Source of the DNA: Sporosarcina jeotgali
GTDB taxonomy: Bacteria > Bacillota > Bacilli > Bacillales_A > Planococcaceae
Direction of reading: 5' to 3'
Assembly (NCBI RefSeq): GCF_033304595.1
Contig: NZ_CP116341.1
Location: forward strand, 725,001-789,000
Length of the DNA: 64,000 nt
The translations under genes were made by a program, and so were the position numbers. How positions within the stretch are numbered: the first letter of the stretch is position 1; every line of letters starts with the position of its first letter. This document shows, one piece after another, positions 28,002 through 36,327 of the stretch. The notes under the pieces were generated by a model that saw nothing but the letters and a program-made list of their open reading frames with translations, was not told the DNA's origin and did no database searches.

Positions 28002-29981
28002 ATGACAGGTAAACAGATGGTTCGGCAAGAGGATTTGTTTGAATTGAAGTCGGTGACGAATCCGGTGTTGTCTCCGGATGCTTCTGAAGCGGTTTTTGTT
28101 GTGACGCAGATCGATCAGGAAGAGAATGCGTATCATGCACATTTGTATCATTTGGATGTGGAATCTGGAAGTTCGGTTCAATGGACGTATGGGAAAGAGC
28201 GGGTCTCCCAGCCGCAGTGGTCGCCTGACGGGAAGCGGGTTGCGTTTTTATCGACGCGTGATGAGAAAAATCAGTTGTTTGTGATGCAGGCAGCTGGTGG
28301 GGAAGCGCGTAAAGTAACAGAAGTTGAGACGGGTGTTTCGAGTTTTTTGTGGGCTCCATGCGGAACGAAAATCTGGCTGACGAGTACTTTGGAAGACGGG
28401 AAAACGTTTGCGGATAAAGAGGAGAAAGATGAAAAGAAGCAGCCTGAAGCGCTTCGCGTGACGACGATGAAATATAAAGCGGATGGGGCAGGGTTAGTAA
28501 AAGAAGACCGTCATTCGCAAATCGGCTGTCTGCATATTGAAAGCGGAGAAATTACCGCATTCACCGAAGGACCTTTCCATCATTCGTTGCAAGCGGTGTC
28601 GCATTGCGGTAAAAAATTAGTAGTGGGTGTGAATCGGGCGGAAAACAAAGATTTCGACTTCCGTCAGCCGTTAGCGCTTGTGGATGTCGAAACGAAAGAA
28701 GAAACGGTTCTTGTCGATGAAGAAGGCTATTTTGGCGGTGCAGCGTTCTCATTAGATGATCGCTATATCGCTTATGGCGGATCGGACCGGACGTTTGAAA
28801 ACGCGACTCACTCTGGATTATACGTCTATGATTGTGAAAATCAGACGACGCTTAATTTGACAGAAGCACTTGATGCACCGGTTGGAGATGCGGTCGTTGC
28901 GGATCATCAACAAGGACCAAATCCGCCTGAAGCAGTCTGGACGGAAGGCAATTATTTGTATTTCCAAGTGACGACGATGGGAGATGTGCGGTTGTATTTC
29001 GCAGATTTGGAAGGCAGTTTGTATCCGGCATCCCCTGAGTCAGAACATGTCTACGATTATGGTGTCGCTAAAAATGGACAGTTCGCACTTGCTGCGATTA
29101 GTAACCCAGTGAACCCAGGCGAATTGTATCGCCTGGATATTTCGACAGGTGAACGCCAAGCGTTGACTTCATTCAATGAAGACTATGTAAAAGATAAAAA
29201 TCTTGTACAGCCGGAAACGGTTCAGTTAGAAGGCGCTGGAGGTTTCGATGTACATGGATGGCTCATGAAACCGGCGAACTATGAGGATGGATCCAAGGTT
29301 CCGCTCATCGTGAACATTCATGGCGGGCCACACGCGATGTACGGGAATTCGTTCTTCCATGAAATGCAAGTGCTGGCAGCTCAAGGGTGGGGCGTGTTAT
29401 ACATCAACCCGCGCGGCAGTCATGGATACAGCCAAGCATTCGTTGATGCGGTGCGCGGCGATTACGGCGGCGGTGATTATCAGGACATTATGGATGCGCT
29501 TGACGATGTTCTGGAACATCACGAATGGATTGATCAGGACAAGCTTGGCGTGACAGGCGGCAGCTATGGCGGCTTCATGACGAACTGGATTGTTGGCCAC
29601 ACCGATCGATTCAAAGCAGCTATTACCCAGCGTTCCATTTCAAACTGGATCAGTTTCTTCGGAGTATCGGATATCGGATATTACTTCAGTGACTGGCAGA
29701 TTAAAGCGGATATGACGGATGTCGACACATTGTGGAAGCATTCGCCGCTGAAGTACGCTGAAAATGTGAAAACACCGCTGCTTATTCTTCATTCCGAAAA
29801 TGACTTGCGCTGCCCGATTGAACAGGCGGAGCAGCTGTACATCACATTGAAAAGCATGAAGAAGGATACCGAATTCGTCCGGTTCCCGGAATCGGACCAC
29901 AACTTGTCCCGCACAGGAAAACCGAACTTGCGCATCACGCGTTTGAACGAGTTGACGGGCTGGTTCGAAAAGTATTTGTGA
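28002..29981 (+). CDS. yuxL: S9 family peptidase (acylaminoacyl-peptidase-like, YuxL type)
   Basis: A 659-residue protein, close to B. subtilis YuxL in size. The N-terminal part (about 1-390) is a beta-propeller with repeated blocks such as VSQPQWSPDGKRVAFLST. The C-terminal alpha/beta hydrolase domain carries HGGPHAMYG, the nucleophile in GVTGGSYGGFMTNW, the Asp in HSENDLRCPIEQ and the His in PESDHNLSRTG. It should cleave short peptides in the cytoplasm. GGGGAGG lies seven bases before the ATG at 28002, while the longer upstream frame runs through the repeat and is not used. A strong terminator follows. Confidence 0.92.
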   Translation: MTGKQMVRQEDLFELKSVTNPVLSPDASEAVFVVTQIDQEENAYHAHLYHLDVESGSSVQWTYGKERVSQPQWSPDGKRVAFLSTRDEKNQLFVMQAAGGEARKVTEVETGVSSFLWAPCGTKIWLTSTLEDGKTFADKEEKDEKKQPEALRVTTMKYKADGAGLVKEDRHSQIGCLHIESGEITAFTEGPFHHSLQAVSHCGKKLVVGVNRAENKDFDFRQPLALVDVETKEETVLVDEEGYFGGAAFSLDDRYIAYGGSDRTFENATHSGLYVYDCENQTTLNLTEALDAPVGDAVVADHQQGPNPPEAVWTEGNYLYFQVTTMGDVRLYFADLEGSLYPASPESEHVYDYGVAKNGQFALAAISNPVNPGELYRLDISTGERQALTSFNEDYVKDKNLVQPETVQLEGAGGFDVHGWLMKPANYEDGSKVPLIVNIHGGPHAMYGNSFFHEMQVLAAQGWGVLYINPRGSHGYSQAFVDAVRGDYGGGDYQDIMDALDDVLEHHEWIDQDKLGVTGGSYGGFMTNWIVGHTDRFKAAITQRSISNWISFFGVSDIGYYFSDWQIKADMTDVDTLWKHSPLKYAENVKTPLLILHSENDLRCPIEQAEQLYITLKSMKKDTEFVRFPESDHNLSRTGKPNLRITRLNELTGWFEKYL

Positions 29982-29987
29982 CAGAAG

Positions 29988-30022
29988 AAAACGCCTGTCC
30001 CGGGGGAAGGGACAGGCGTTTT
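29988..30022 (+). terminator. Terminator after the S9 peptidase gene
   Basis: AAAACGCCTGTCCC and GGGACAGGCGTTTT form a 14-base-pair stem around GGGGGAA, followed by T. Confidence 0.92.
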
Positions 30023-30042
30023 TGGTGAGGAGGGATTGGGGG

Positions 30043-30396
30043 TTATCGTGAGCAGCATTGATTTTCTACAGGAGTTACCGATGCGTCAGCGACTCGCTTA
30101 AGATCGATTGCAGCTTCGATTTTTCGTGCAAAGGCATTTTCTAGACAGCAGGCACCTTTCAGCATTTCGCCTACAGATCGGTTGAATTCTGCCTTCTCAC
30201 AAGCAGTCGATGGCTCTGCATCCTGTCCAGGGTTGTTGAAGTCATGGAAGAGTTCATATTCCCGGTACAAGATTCCTGTGAGCACGACTTCACCTAGTAA
30301 AGAGGAGACGATAATTAAATCGGCCAGTGTTTCGTCATTGATGTCAATGTTGTTGGTTGCGTTTTGTAATTCACGCAGCATTTGTGTTTGGTCCAT
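30043..30396 (-). CDS. Hypothetical helical protein
   Basis: A 117-residue protein with an ideal ribosome binding site (AAGGAGG) before the ATG at 30396. It appears all-helical and acidic, with a hydrophobic helix SSLLGEVVLTGILYREYELF (about 30-50) and Cys residues at CEKAEF, GACCLE and NQCCSR near the C-terminus. No signal peptide is visible. I do not recognise the family. It stands alone between a terminator and a tandem-repeat field. Confidence 0.7.
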   Translation of the reverse strand: MDQTQMLRELQNATNNIDINDETLADLIIVSSLLGEVVLTGILYREYELFHDFNNPGQDAEPSTACEKAEFNRSVGEMLKGACCLENAFARKIEAAIDLKRVADASVTPVENQCCSR

Positions 30397-30424
30397 GGTT
30401 ATTCACCTCCTTTTAATGTGATGC

Positions 30425-30985
30425 GTCCGGACACTTCTAGTATATGCAGCTCGTCTTAACAGAGTTGGACAACCGTCCGAGGGACAATTCTTTCAACGTG
30501 TTGTGGATGTGTGATTTGCTAGATATGTCGGTAGAAGTAAGGTTGTTCGAGTCCGTCCATTACTAGTATATGCCGCTTGTTTTGCGAGAGTTGGACAACC
30601 GTCCGCGGACAATCTTCTCAATGTATCGTGGATGTGAGTTCACTCAGTATTGCTGGGATGGGAAGTTTCGATAGTCCGTACATGAGGAGTGTATGTGGCT
30701 GATTTTATGAGAGTTGGACAAGCGATCATGAGGAAATTGTCCTGCGGATGTTTTTCCAGAGTCTTTGAAATGAAACAGCAATTATTCATCCGGACATTAC
30801 TACTATATGCATCTCGTTAACACATAACTGGACGAGCATCGGGAGCCAACTGTCTTGTCAATTCAAAGTACTGAAGGGAGTGCGTTTAAAGCTTGTTTCA
30901 TCCGGACACTTCTACTATATTCCGAAACAAAAAAAGGTGAAGGGACAAACGTCTGTGGACAAACTTCTCAAGGTTGCTGGGAATT
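30425..30985 (+). repeat. Tandem array of 112-126-bp degenerate units (family D)
   Basis: Five unit starts are seen at 30426, 30552, 30675, 30789 and 30901 by the block TCCGGACAYTWCTASTATAT (weak in the third). Each unit also has a GTTGGACAAC-type block about 40 bases later and, in most, a GGACAATCTTCTCAATG-like block. No gene is visible between the upstream ORF and comFB, so this array fills the gap. Confidence 0.65.
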
Positions 30986-31128
30986 TCATCAAAACAAAAG
31001 CAATTGCAACCATTTAGGAAATATTGTAGGATAAACGTATTAGATAAACTGTCCAGACTTTTCCAGATTCCCTGAAGGCTTGGACTACAATTTAGGTTGC
31101 GATGGGAATCCGAATGGAGGAGAACGCT

Positions 31129-31422
31129 GTGGGAGTCCACAATGTAATGGAAGACGTCGTTCGTGACACGCTGCTGTCGTATAAGAATAAGATGAATCTT
31201 ACATGTGACTGCGAGCAATGCTTAAGTGACATTTCAGCACTGGCACTTAACGAGCTGCCGCCCAGATATATCGCAAATTCTAAATACAGCCCGTACGTCC
31301 GCGCTACGCATGAGGCAGATATGCAGGGGGCAACCACGATTATCGCCGTCATCGCTAAGTCAGCAGCACTCGTATCGAAGAGTCCGCGCTGTGAGGCGTT
31401 TGCGCTGAAACAAGGACAATGA
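31129..31422 (+). CDS. comFB: Late competence protein ComFB family
   Basis: A 97-residue cytoplasmic protein starting at GTG 31129, seven bases past GGAGGAG. It has the family pattern VHNVMEDVVRDTLLSY, CDCEQCLSDISALALNELPPRY and AATT-like C-terminal helix with SPRCEAF. The role is unclear, although B. subtilis comFB lies between comFA and comFC and is transcribed with them. Here it has moved about 5 kb away, next to a minor flagellin gene. Confidence 0.88.
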   Translation: MGVHNVMEDVVRDTLLSYKNKMNLTCDCEQCLSDISALALNELPPRYIANSKYSPYVRATHEADMQGATTIIAVIAKSAALVSKSPRCEAFALKQGQ

Positions 31423-31423
31423 A

Positions 31424-31456
31424 AAAACACCGAAGCGCATGTGGCTTCGGTGTTTT
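31424..31456. terminator. Bidirectional terminator between comFB and the minor flagellin gene
   Basis: AACACCGAAGC and GCTTCGGTGTT (through the complement) form an 11-base-pair stem. A and T runs on the two sides allow termination of both convergent genes. Confidence 0.88.
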
Positions 31457-32266
31457 TCATTTCAGCAATCCAAGTGATTCCTGCAGCGTGCTATTCACAT
31501 GTTTAATCAACAGTTCGTCGCCCTTTTTACGGATGTCGGATCCGACGAAGTCCATCATTTCTCTCGCCATGTCCGCGTCTTCCAGCAAAGATAACGACTT
31601 GTTCAAGTTCACTTCAAAAACGCCGGCGTTTGATAAATGATGCTCGAGCGATTCCATTTGTGCACCGATTTTTGCCAGATACCCTGTAACCGTTCCGAGT
31701 GCATCGTCAATCGTACTGATCATCTTCTCTGCATCTTCTTGAGTAGCGAGGGACGCACCTCCAAGCCCGATTGCATCCGTATGGACATCGAACAGACTGA
31801 TCTTCATATGCTGCGCGGCTTGCCCGCCAACTTGAAGTGTCAACTCCGAATCTTCCCCGAGAATTTTCATCGTATTGAACTCGAGTTTATCCGCTGTATC
31901 ATTGATGGCAGCAAAGATCTGCTCCAGCTCTAATCCGCTTGCTACCCGGTCTGAATCCGTAAACGTTCCATTCGCAGACTGAACCGCCAGCTCCCGCGCT
32001 CGCTGCAGTAAGCCATTGACGTTGTTCATTCCTTCATTGGAAGATTCAAGAACAGACAATCCGTCCTGCATATTGCGCTGGGCTTGCGAAATCCCGCGAA
32101 TCTGTGCGCGCATAGTTTCAGAAATCGCAGAGCCCGCAGCATTGTCGGCACTCGTTGCAATTTTTAATCCGCTTCCCAGATGACGAAGCGACTTCTCAAT
32201 CTGCTTGTCATTCCGCACACCGCGGTTCGCTGCCATCTGAATTTGTTCGTTGCTATTTATCCGCAC
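31457..32266 (-). CDS. Divergent flagellin-like protein
   Basis: A 269-residue protein from GTG 32266, which follows GAGGTG. It has the flagellin N-terminal D0/D1 region (SLRHLGSGLKIATSADNAAG and LLQRARELAVQSANG) and the C-terminal region (DADMAREMMDFV). Both ends differ from normal flagellin: the start is RINSNEQIQMAANRGVRND and the end is LQESLGLLK. It is probably exported by the flagellar machine and may be a minor filament or cap-proximal subunit. A FliS-like chaperone gene stands divergent to it. Confidence 0.85.
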   Translation of the reverse strand: MRINSNEQIQMAANRGVRNDKQIEKSLRHLGSGLKIATSADNAAGSAISETMRAQIRGISQAQRNMQDGLSVLESSNEGMNNVNGLLQRARELAVQSANGTFTDSDRVASGLELEQIFAAINDTADKLEFNTMKILGEDSELTLQVGGQAAQHMKISLFDVHTDAIGLGGASLATQEDAEKMISTIDDALGTVTGYLAKIGAQMESLEHHLSNAGVFEVNLNKSLSLLEDADMAREMMDFVGSDIRKKGDELLIKHVNSTLQESLGLLK

Positions 32267-32324
32267 GTGGCACACCTCGTTTATGTAAATAATCACTTCC
32301 TCCGTTATATCGACCGAAAGTCAT

Positions 32325-32350
32325 GAAATTGAATGCGAACTTGCCGATAT
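32325..32350 (+). promoter_or_regulatory. Probable sigma-D promoter of the fliS-like gene
   Basis: A perfect sigma-D -10 box GCCGATAT (32343-32350) is preceded after 14 bases by GAAA (32325-32328), one mismatch from TAAA. The fliS-like gene starts 38 bases downstream. Confidence 0.55.
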
Positions 32351-32387
32351 ACCTAGTAGACAAGAAATCAGAACGGAGGCGGAGTGG

Positions 32388-32774
32388 ATGATCACTGTTA
32401 AACAAGCGGCTACAGCCTATCGTAAAATGAATGCCGCATCACTGCCGCCCCTCACCGCGGTATGCCAGGCACTTGCTGCGATTGACCAGCAGCTGGATGA
32501 ATCCCTTCACCATCTTGGACACCAGGATGAGCGCTGGCGCGACGAACTTTTACAAGCCCAGCAATTTCTTTTCGAATTAATGGCCATGACAGACGCTTCC
32601 TCTGTAGAAGGCGAGCGGCTGCTGACGCTTTATATTTATGTCAATCAAACCTTAGTCACTGCATCGCTTAAAGCGAACGCGGATGCAATTGCAGAAGTCC
32701 AAGAGATTGTGAGAAGCCTGCATGCCGACTGGCAGCATGCTCAGAGAAAACAAATGATGACGCCGTATATTTGA
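32388..32774 (+). CDS. FliS-like flagellin export chaperone
   Basis: The 128-residue helical protein aligns along its whole length with FliS: AATAYRKMNAASLPPLT at the start (FliS has a comparable AYQQN helix), a middle LLQAQQFLFELMAM, and YIYVNQTLVTASLKANADAI followed by VRSLHADWQHA. FliS binds the disordered C-terminus of flagellin before export. The motif residues are diverged and it lies divergent from a diverged flagellin gene, suggesting a dedicated pair. GGAGGCGG precedes the ATG. Identification is by pattern and context. Confidence 0.7.
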   Translation: MITVKQAATAYRKMNAASLPPLTAVCQALAAIDQQLDESLHHLGHQDERWRDELLQAQQFLFELMAMTDASSVEGERLLTLYIYVNQTLVTASLKANADAIAEVQEIVRSLHADWQHAQRKQMMTPYI

Positions 32775-32825
32775 AAAGCTGCCCGTGGTCGCGGCAGCTT
32801 TTTGTGTGGGGAGTTATTGCACTAG

Positions 32826-33135
32826 GGAAACGATCGGGTACGGAGAGTGAATGAGCGGGTACGAAGGGGAAACGAGCGGGTATGTAGAGGAAATGAGCGG
32901 GTACGAAGGGGAAACGAGCGGGTATGGAGAGGAAATGATCGGGTACGAAGGGGAAACGAGCGGGTATGAAGGGGAAACGAGCGGGTACGGAGAGGGAATG
33001 ATCGGGTACGAAGGGGGAACGAGCGGGTACGGAGAAGGAATGATCGGGTACGAAGGGGAAACGAGCGGGTACGGAGAGGGAATGATCGGGGTACAAAGGG
33101 GAAACGAGCGGGTACGAAGAAAAAACGAGCGTCCA
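32826..33135 (+). repeat. 21-bp tandem array (family A), about 14 units
   Basis: Units such as GCGGGTACGAAGGGGAAACG and GCGGGTACGGAGAGGAAATG alternate with a strict 21-base period; one unit has a one-base insertion near 33090. Because the period is a multiple of three and the unit lacks stop codons in several frames, long spurious reading frames appear on both strands. The complement of the unit is seen at 25.5 kb. Confidence 0.9.
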
Positions 33136-33167
33136 CCCATAAATTCCAATCCCTCCCCCTCTAACGC

Positions 33168-33206
33168 ACAAAAAAAACACGGATCCGCCGTCAAGCAGAC
33201 CCGTGA
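33168..33206 (-). terminator. Terminator after the enoyl-CoA hydratase gene
   Basis: On the minus strand CACGG and CCGTG close a GC-rich hairpin followed by eight T. Confidence 0.7.
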
Positions 33207-33214
33207 TTCCTCTT

Positions 33215-34006
33215 TTACCGTCCCTTAAACTCCGGCTTCCTTTTCTCAGCGAACGCATTCAGCGCTTCAATTCGATCCTCTGTCGGAATCGTAATTTCAT
33301 ACGCCTTCCGTTCGATCGTCAGCCCTGTCGCAAGATCCGCCTTCATTCCTTGTTTAATCGCAAATTTCGCCTGCTGCACCCCGATTGGCCCATTTGCGAG
33401 AATTTTGTCGGCAAACGCCTGTGTCTCTTCTTGCAGCACAGCATCTTCGACAGTACGCGTCACGAGTCCGCATAATGCGGCATCAGATGCGCTCATTCGC
33501 TGAGCTGTCAAAATGAGCTCAAGCGCTTTTGCTTCACCAACTAAACGCGGTAAACGCTGTGTTCCGCCGGCCCCTGGAATGATCGCAAGACCCGTCTCCG
33601 TCAACCCCATGACAGCAGACATCGCTGCAAACCGGAAGTCACATGCTAGCGCGAGTTCCATACCGCCGCCGAACGCGAAGCCATTAATCATCGCAATCGT
33701 CGGCTGCGGCAGCTGATCGATCATCGTGAACACTTCACCGATTTTATTCAAATTCCGTTTTACGTCAACGTCAGCTAATGTCTTGCGTTCTTTCAAATCA
33801 GCCCCCACACTGAGTGCGCGTTCTCCGGACCCAGTCAGCACGACCACCCGTACTTCCGGATCAATTCGAATCTGCTCGATGGTTTCCCCAAGTTCCCGGA
33901 TCATGTCGTAATTAAATGCATTCATCGCCTCAGGACGATTCAGCGTCACCCAAGCAATCCCGTCCTTCTTTTCCAGTAAAATCGTTTCCAATTTATACAC
34001 CCCCAT
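33215..34006 (-). CDS. Enoyl-CoA hydratase/isomerase family protein
   Basis: A crotonase-fold enzyme of up to 263 residues. Oxyanion-hole segments are ALSVGADLKER (about 65) and FAFGGGMELALACDFR (about 107); the catalytic Glu lies in GLTETGLAIIPGAGGTQRL (about 132). GAGGTQRLPRLVG is typical of hydratases acting in beta-oxidation or branched-chain degradation. ATG at 34006 has a poor ribosome binding site; a TTG at 33991 is well spaced from GGGGGTG and may be the true start. The actual substrate is not known. Confidence 0.88.
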   Translation of the reverse strand: MGVYKLETILLEKKDGIAWVTLNRPEAMNAFNYDMIRELGETIEQIRIDPEVRVVVLTGSGERALSVGADLKERKTLADVDVKRNLNKIGEVFTMIDQLPQPTIAMINGFAFGGGMELALACDFRFAAMSAVMGLTETGLAIIPGAGGTQRLPRLVGEAKALELILTAQRMSASDAALCGLVTRTVEDAVLQEETQAFADKILANGPIGVQQAKFAIKQGMKADLATGLTIERKAYEITIPTEDRIEALNAFAEKRKPEFKGR

Positions 34007-34144
34007 GGTCATTCAATACTCTTCAAACATACCATTCTCAAGAAACTGAATCCAGAAAGAGGTTATTATTCTGGAAAAACAAACTTGCAATGTAGTTCCA
34101 ATTTGCTACAATATAGGAAAATGGACTAGATAGGTGGAATCCCA

Positions 34145-35377
34145 GTGGACGCAAGTGTATTTGTAGGAAGACAACCGATTTTAGACCGAAATGGAAACCT
34201 TTTCGGTTATGAACTTTTGTATCGCAACAGTGAAGTGAACCGATTTCCTGACGTCAATCCCGAGAAAGCGACAATCGGTGTCTTAGTCAATACATTCCTC
34301 ACAATTGGAGTGGACCGCGTCTCTGGTGCCTATCCTTCTTTCATCAACTTTACAGGTGAATTGTTAGCACAAGATCTATACGATCATTTAAATCCAGCCA
34401 GAGTCATTATTGAAGTGTTGGAAGATGTCGAAATTACGCCGACGCTGCTGACGAAACTTCGTAAATTAAAAAACCAGGGCTTTCGGATTGCGCTCGATGA
34501 CTTTGTGCTGAGTAAAGAATACGAAGTCGAAAAAGGGCTGTTCCCGCTCGTCGATTTCATCAAAGTCGATTTCATCCAATCAGACCGCGCGGAACGCCAG
34601 CGCATTCAAAACTTCGTGCGTATGTATCCGAACGTTCAGCTGCTCGCAGAAAAGATTGAAACAGAAGTCGAATTCGAAGAAGCGAAAAAGGCTGGCTATA
34701 CGTTGTTCCAAGGGTATTTCTTTGCCACACCTGAAGTTGTTTCAGGGGCAGAAGTACCGTCTATAGAAGAACACAATTTCCGAATCATGGATCGATTGAA
34801 TACGGAACTCCCCAGTATTAAGGATGTGGCAAGTCTCATTACACAAGACATGTCGCTGACATACAAACTGCTGCGCTTCATCAACACGTATGCGTTCGGC
34901 ATACCAAAGAAAATCAAGTCGATACAGCAGGCAATCATCCTGATCGGACTGCAAGAAACGAAAAAGTGGCTCTATATCATTACCATCCATCAAATGGGTG
35001 TCGGGGACGGAAAAGGGCGTATCAAAGCGCTCGTCGACTACTCCCTCGTCCGCGCAAAAATGTGTGAGCTGCTCGCAAAACGGCTGGGCCAGCAAAACTC
35101 CGATGAATATTTCTTAGTCGGCATGTTTTCCATGCTGAACGTCATCCTGCAGCGGGATTGGGACGAAATTGAACACGACATTCCGTTATCGGACGACGTC
35201 ATGCACACACTTATGGGCAAGTCGACGCAGATGGCTCCGTATCTTCAAATGGCCATTGCGGTCGAACGGCTCGATTTGCCAAGAATGAAAGCGTTATGCA
35301 AAGAACTCGACATCCCGTTGAACGACCTGTGCGTGTATTCGCAAGAAGCCATCCGCTGGGGACGGCAGCTGGACTAA
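34145..35377 (+). CDS. yuxH: EAL/HDOD domain signalling protein (YuxH type)
   Basis: A 410-residue protein starting at GTG 34145 behind TAGGTGG. The N-terminal part (about 1-205) is an EAL domain in which the catalytic motif reads YELLYRN rather than EAL, and LALDDF-type residues appear as IALDDFVL; it is therefore probably not an active c-di-GMP phosphodiesterase. The C-terminal HDOD domain (about 205-395) has LPSIKDVASLITQDMSLTYKL and SIQQAIILIGL. Such proteins have been tied to signalling; function here is unknown. The gene is close to motility genes. Confidence 0.85.
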   Translation: MDASVFVGRQPILDRNGNLFGYELLYRNSEVNRFPDVNPEKATIGVLVNTFLTIGVDRVSGAYPSFINFTGELLAQDLYDHLNPARVIIEVLEDVEITPTLLTKLRKLKNQGFRIALDDFVLSKEYEVEKGLFPLVDFIKVDFIQSDRAERQRIQNFVRMYPNVQLLAEKIETEVEFEEAKKAGYTLFQGYFFATPEVVSGAEVPSIEEHNFRIMDRLNTELPSIKDVASLITQDMSLTYKLLRFINTYAFGIPKKIKSIQQAIILIGLQETKKWLYIITIHQMGVGDGKGRIKALVDYSLVRAKMCELLAKRLGQQNSDEYFLVGMFSMLNVILQRDWDEIEHDIPLSDDVMHTLMGKSTQMAPYLQMAIAVERLDLPRMKALCKELDIPLNDLCVYSQEAIRWGRQLD

Positions 35378-35454
35378 AAAACTTTCATTTTCGGTCCTAT
35401 AGCATTTCCCTATTGTTGAGCAATTCGGTAGAATGGGGAAAGGAGTTGATGAGA

Positions 35455-36309
35455 GTGAACATTGCAGTCGTTACAGACAGTACGGCCTACTTACCTGAAG
35501 ACTTGCGCAAGCGGCTACAGATCCACGTCGTACCGCTAGCAGTGACAATAGATGGACAAGATTATGATGAAGAAATCGATTTGACGACTGAAGAATTCTA
35601 CGACAAAGTACGCGGTGACGGTCCGCTGCCAAAGACATCGCAGCCGTCCGTCGGACAATTCGCAGCGAAATTCACCGAGTTGAAAAAGGCTGGAGCAGAC
35701 GCAATCGTTTCCATACATTTATCGAGCGGCATCAGCGGTACATACACCGGTGCAGTCCAAGCCGGTGAGTTGGATGAAGACCTGGACGTTCGTGCATTCG
35801 ATTCGGAAATTTCCTGTTATATGCAAGGGTTCTACGCCATTCGCGCAGCGGAACTGGCACAGGCAGGAGCATCGATTGACGACATCATGAGCGAACTCGC
35901 TGACATGAAACAAACGATGCGTGCATACTTCATGGTCGACGATCTATCACACTTGCAGCGCGGCGGCAGACTATCCAGTGCTCAGGCATTGATTGGCGGA
36001 CTGTTACAAGTGAAACCCATCTTGCATTTTGTCGATAAAGTCATCGTGCCATTCGAGAAAATCCGCACACGCAAGAAAGCAATGAAGAGGATTGCGGATT
36101 TACTGGCGGAAGACGCAGCAAAAATGCCGCTGGAAGCCTCGATCATTCATGGCAATCAACCCGAAGAGGCTGAACTCTGGCTGGCAGAATTGAGCGAACG
36201 TCTCCCGGACGTCAAATTCACGATCAGCCATTTCGGTCCCGTTATCGGTACTCACCTCGGTGAAGGTGCCATGGGACTCGGCTGGGTCAAACGAAAAACG
36301 AACAACTAA
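35455..36309 (+). CDS. degV: DegV family fatty-acid-binding protein
   Basis: A 284-residue DegV protein, which binds fatty acids for fatty acid kinase systems. It has AVVTDSTAYLPEDL at the N-terminus, LPKTSQPSVGQF, SIHLSSGISGTYTGAVQAG (about 92), MVDDLSHLQRGGRLSSAQAL (about 160) and the C-terminal FGPVIGTHLGEGA. GTG at 35455 is nine bases past AGGAG; ATG at 35449 is too near. In B. subtilis degV lies directly after degSU and before comFA; here only the comFA link is kept. Confidence 0.9.
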   Translation: MNIAVVTDSTAYLPEDLRKRLQIHVVPLAVTIDGQDYDEEIDLTTEEFYDKVRGDGPLPKTSQPSVGQFAAKFTELKKAGADAIVSIHLSSGISGTYTGAVQAGELDEDLDVRAFDSEISCYMQGFYAIRAAELAQAGASIDDIMSELADMKQTMRAYFMVDDLSHLQRGGRLSSAQALIGGLLQVKPILHFVDKVIVPFEKIRTRKKAMKRIADLLAEDAAKMPLEASIIHGNQPEEAELWLAELSERLPDVKFTISHFGPVIGTHLGEGAMGLGWVKRKTNN

Positions 36310-36327
36310 ACAGCAGGGGGTGTGCGG

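Noticed and set aside
32826..33135. CRISPR array
   Set aside because: The units are contiguous 21-mers without unique spacers, and no cas genes are present.
32668..33258. Long minus-strand frames of 196, 126 and 104 codons and a plus-strand frame of 125 codons
   Set aside because: All are translations of the 21-bp tandem array in different registers. They lack ribosome binding sites and overlap the end of the fliS-like gene.
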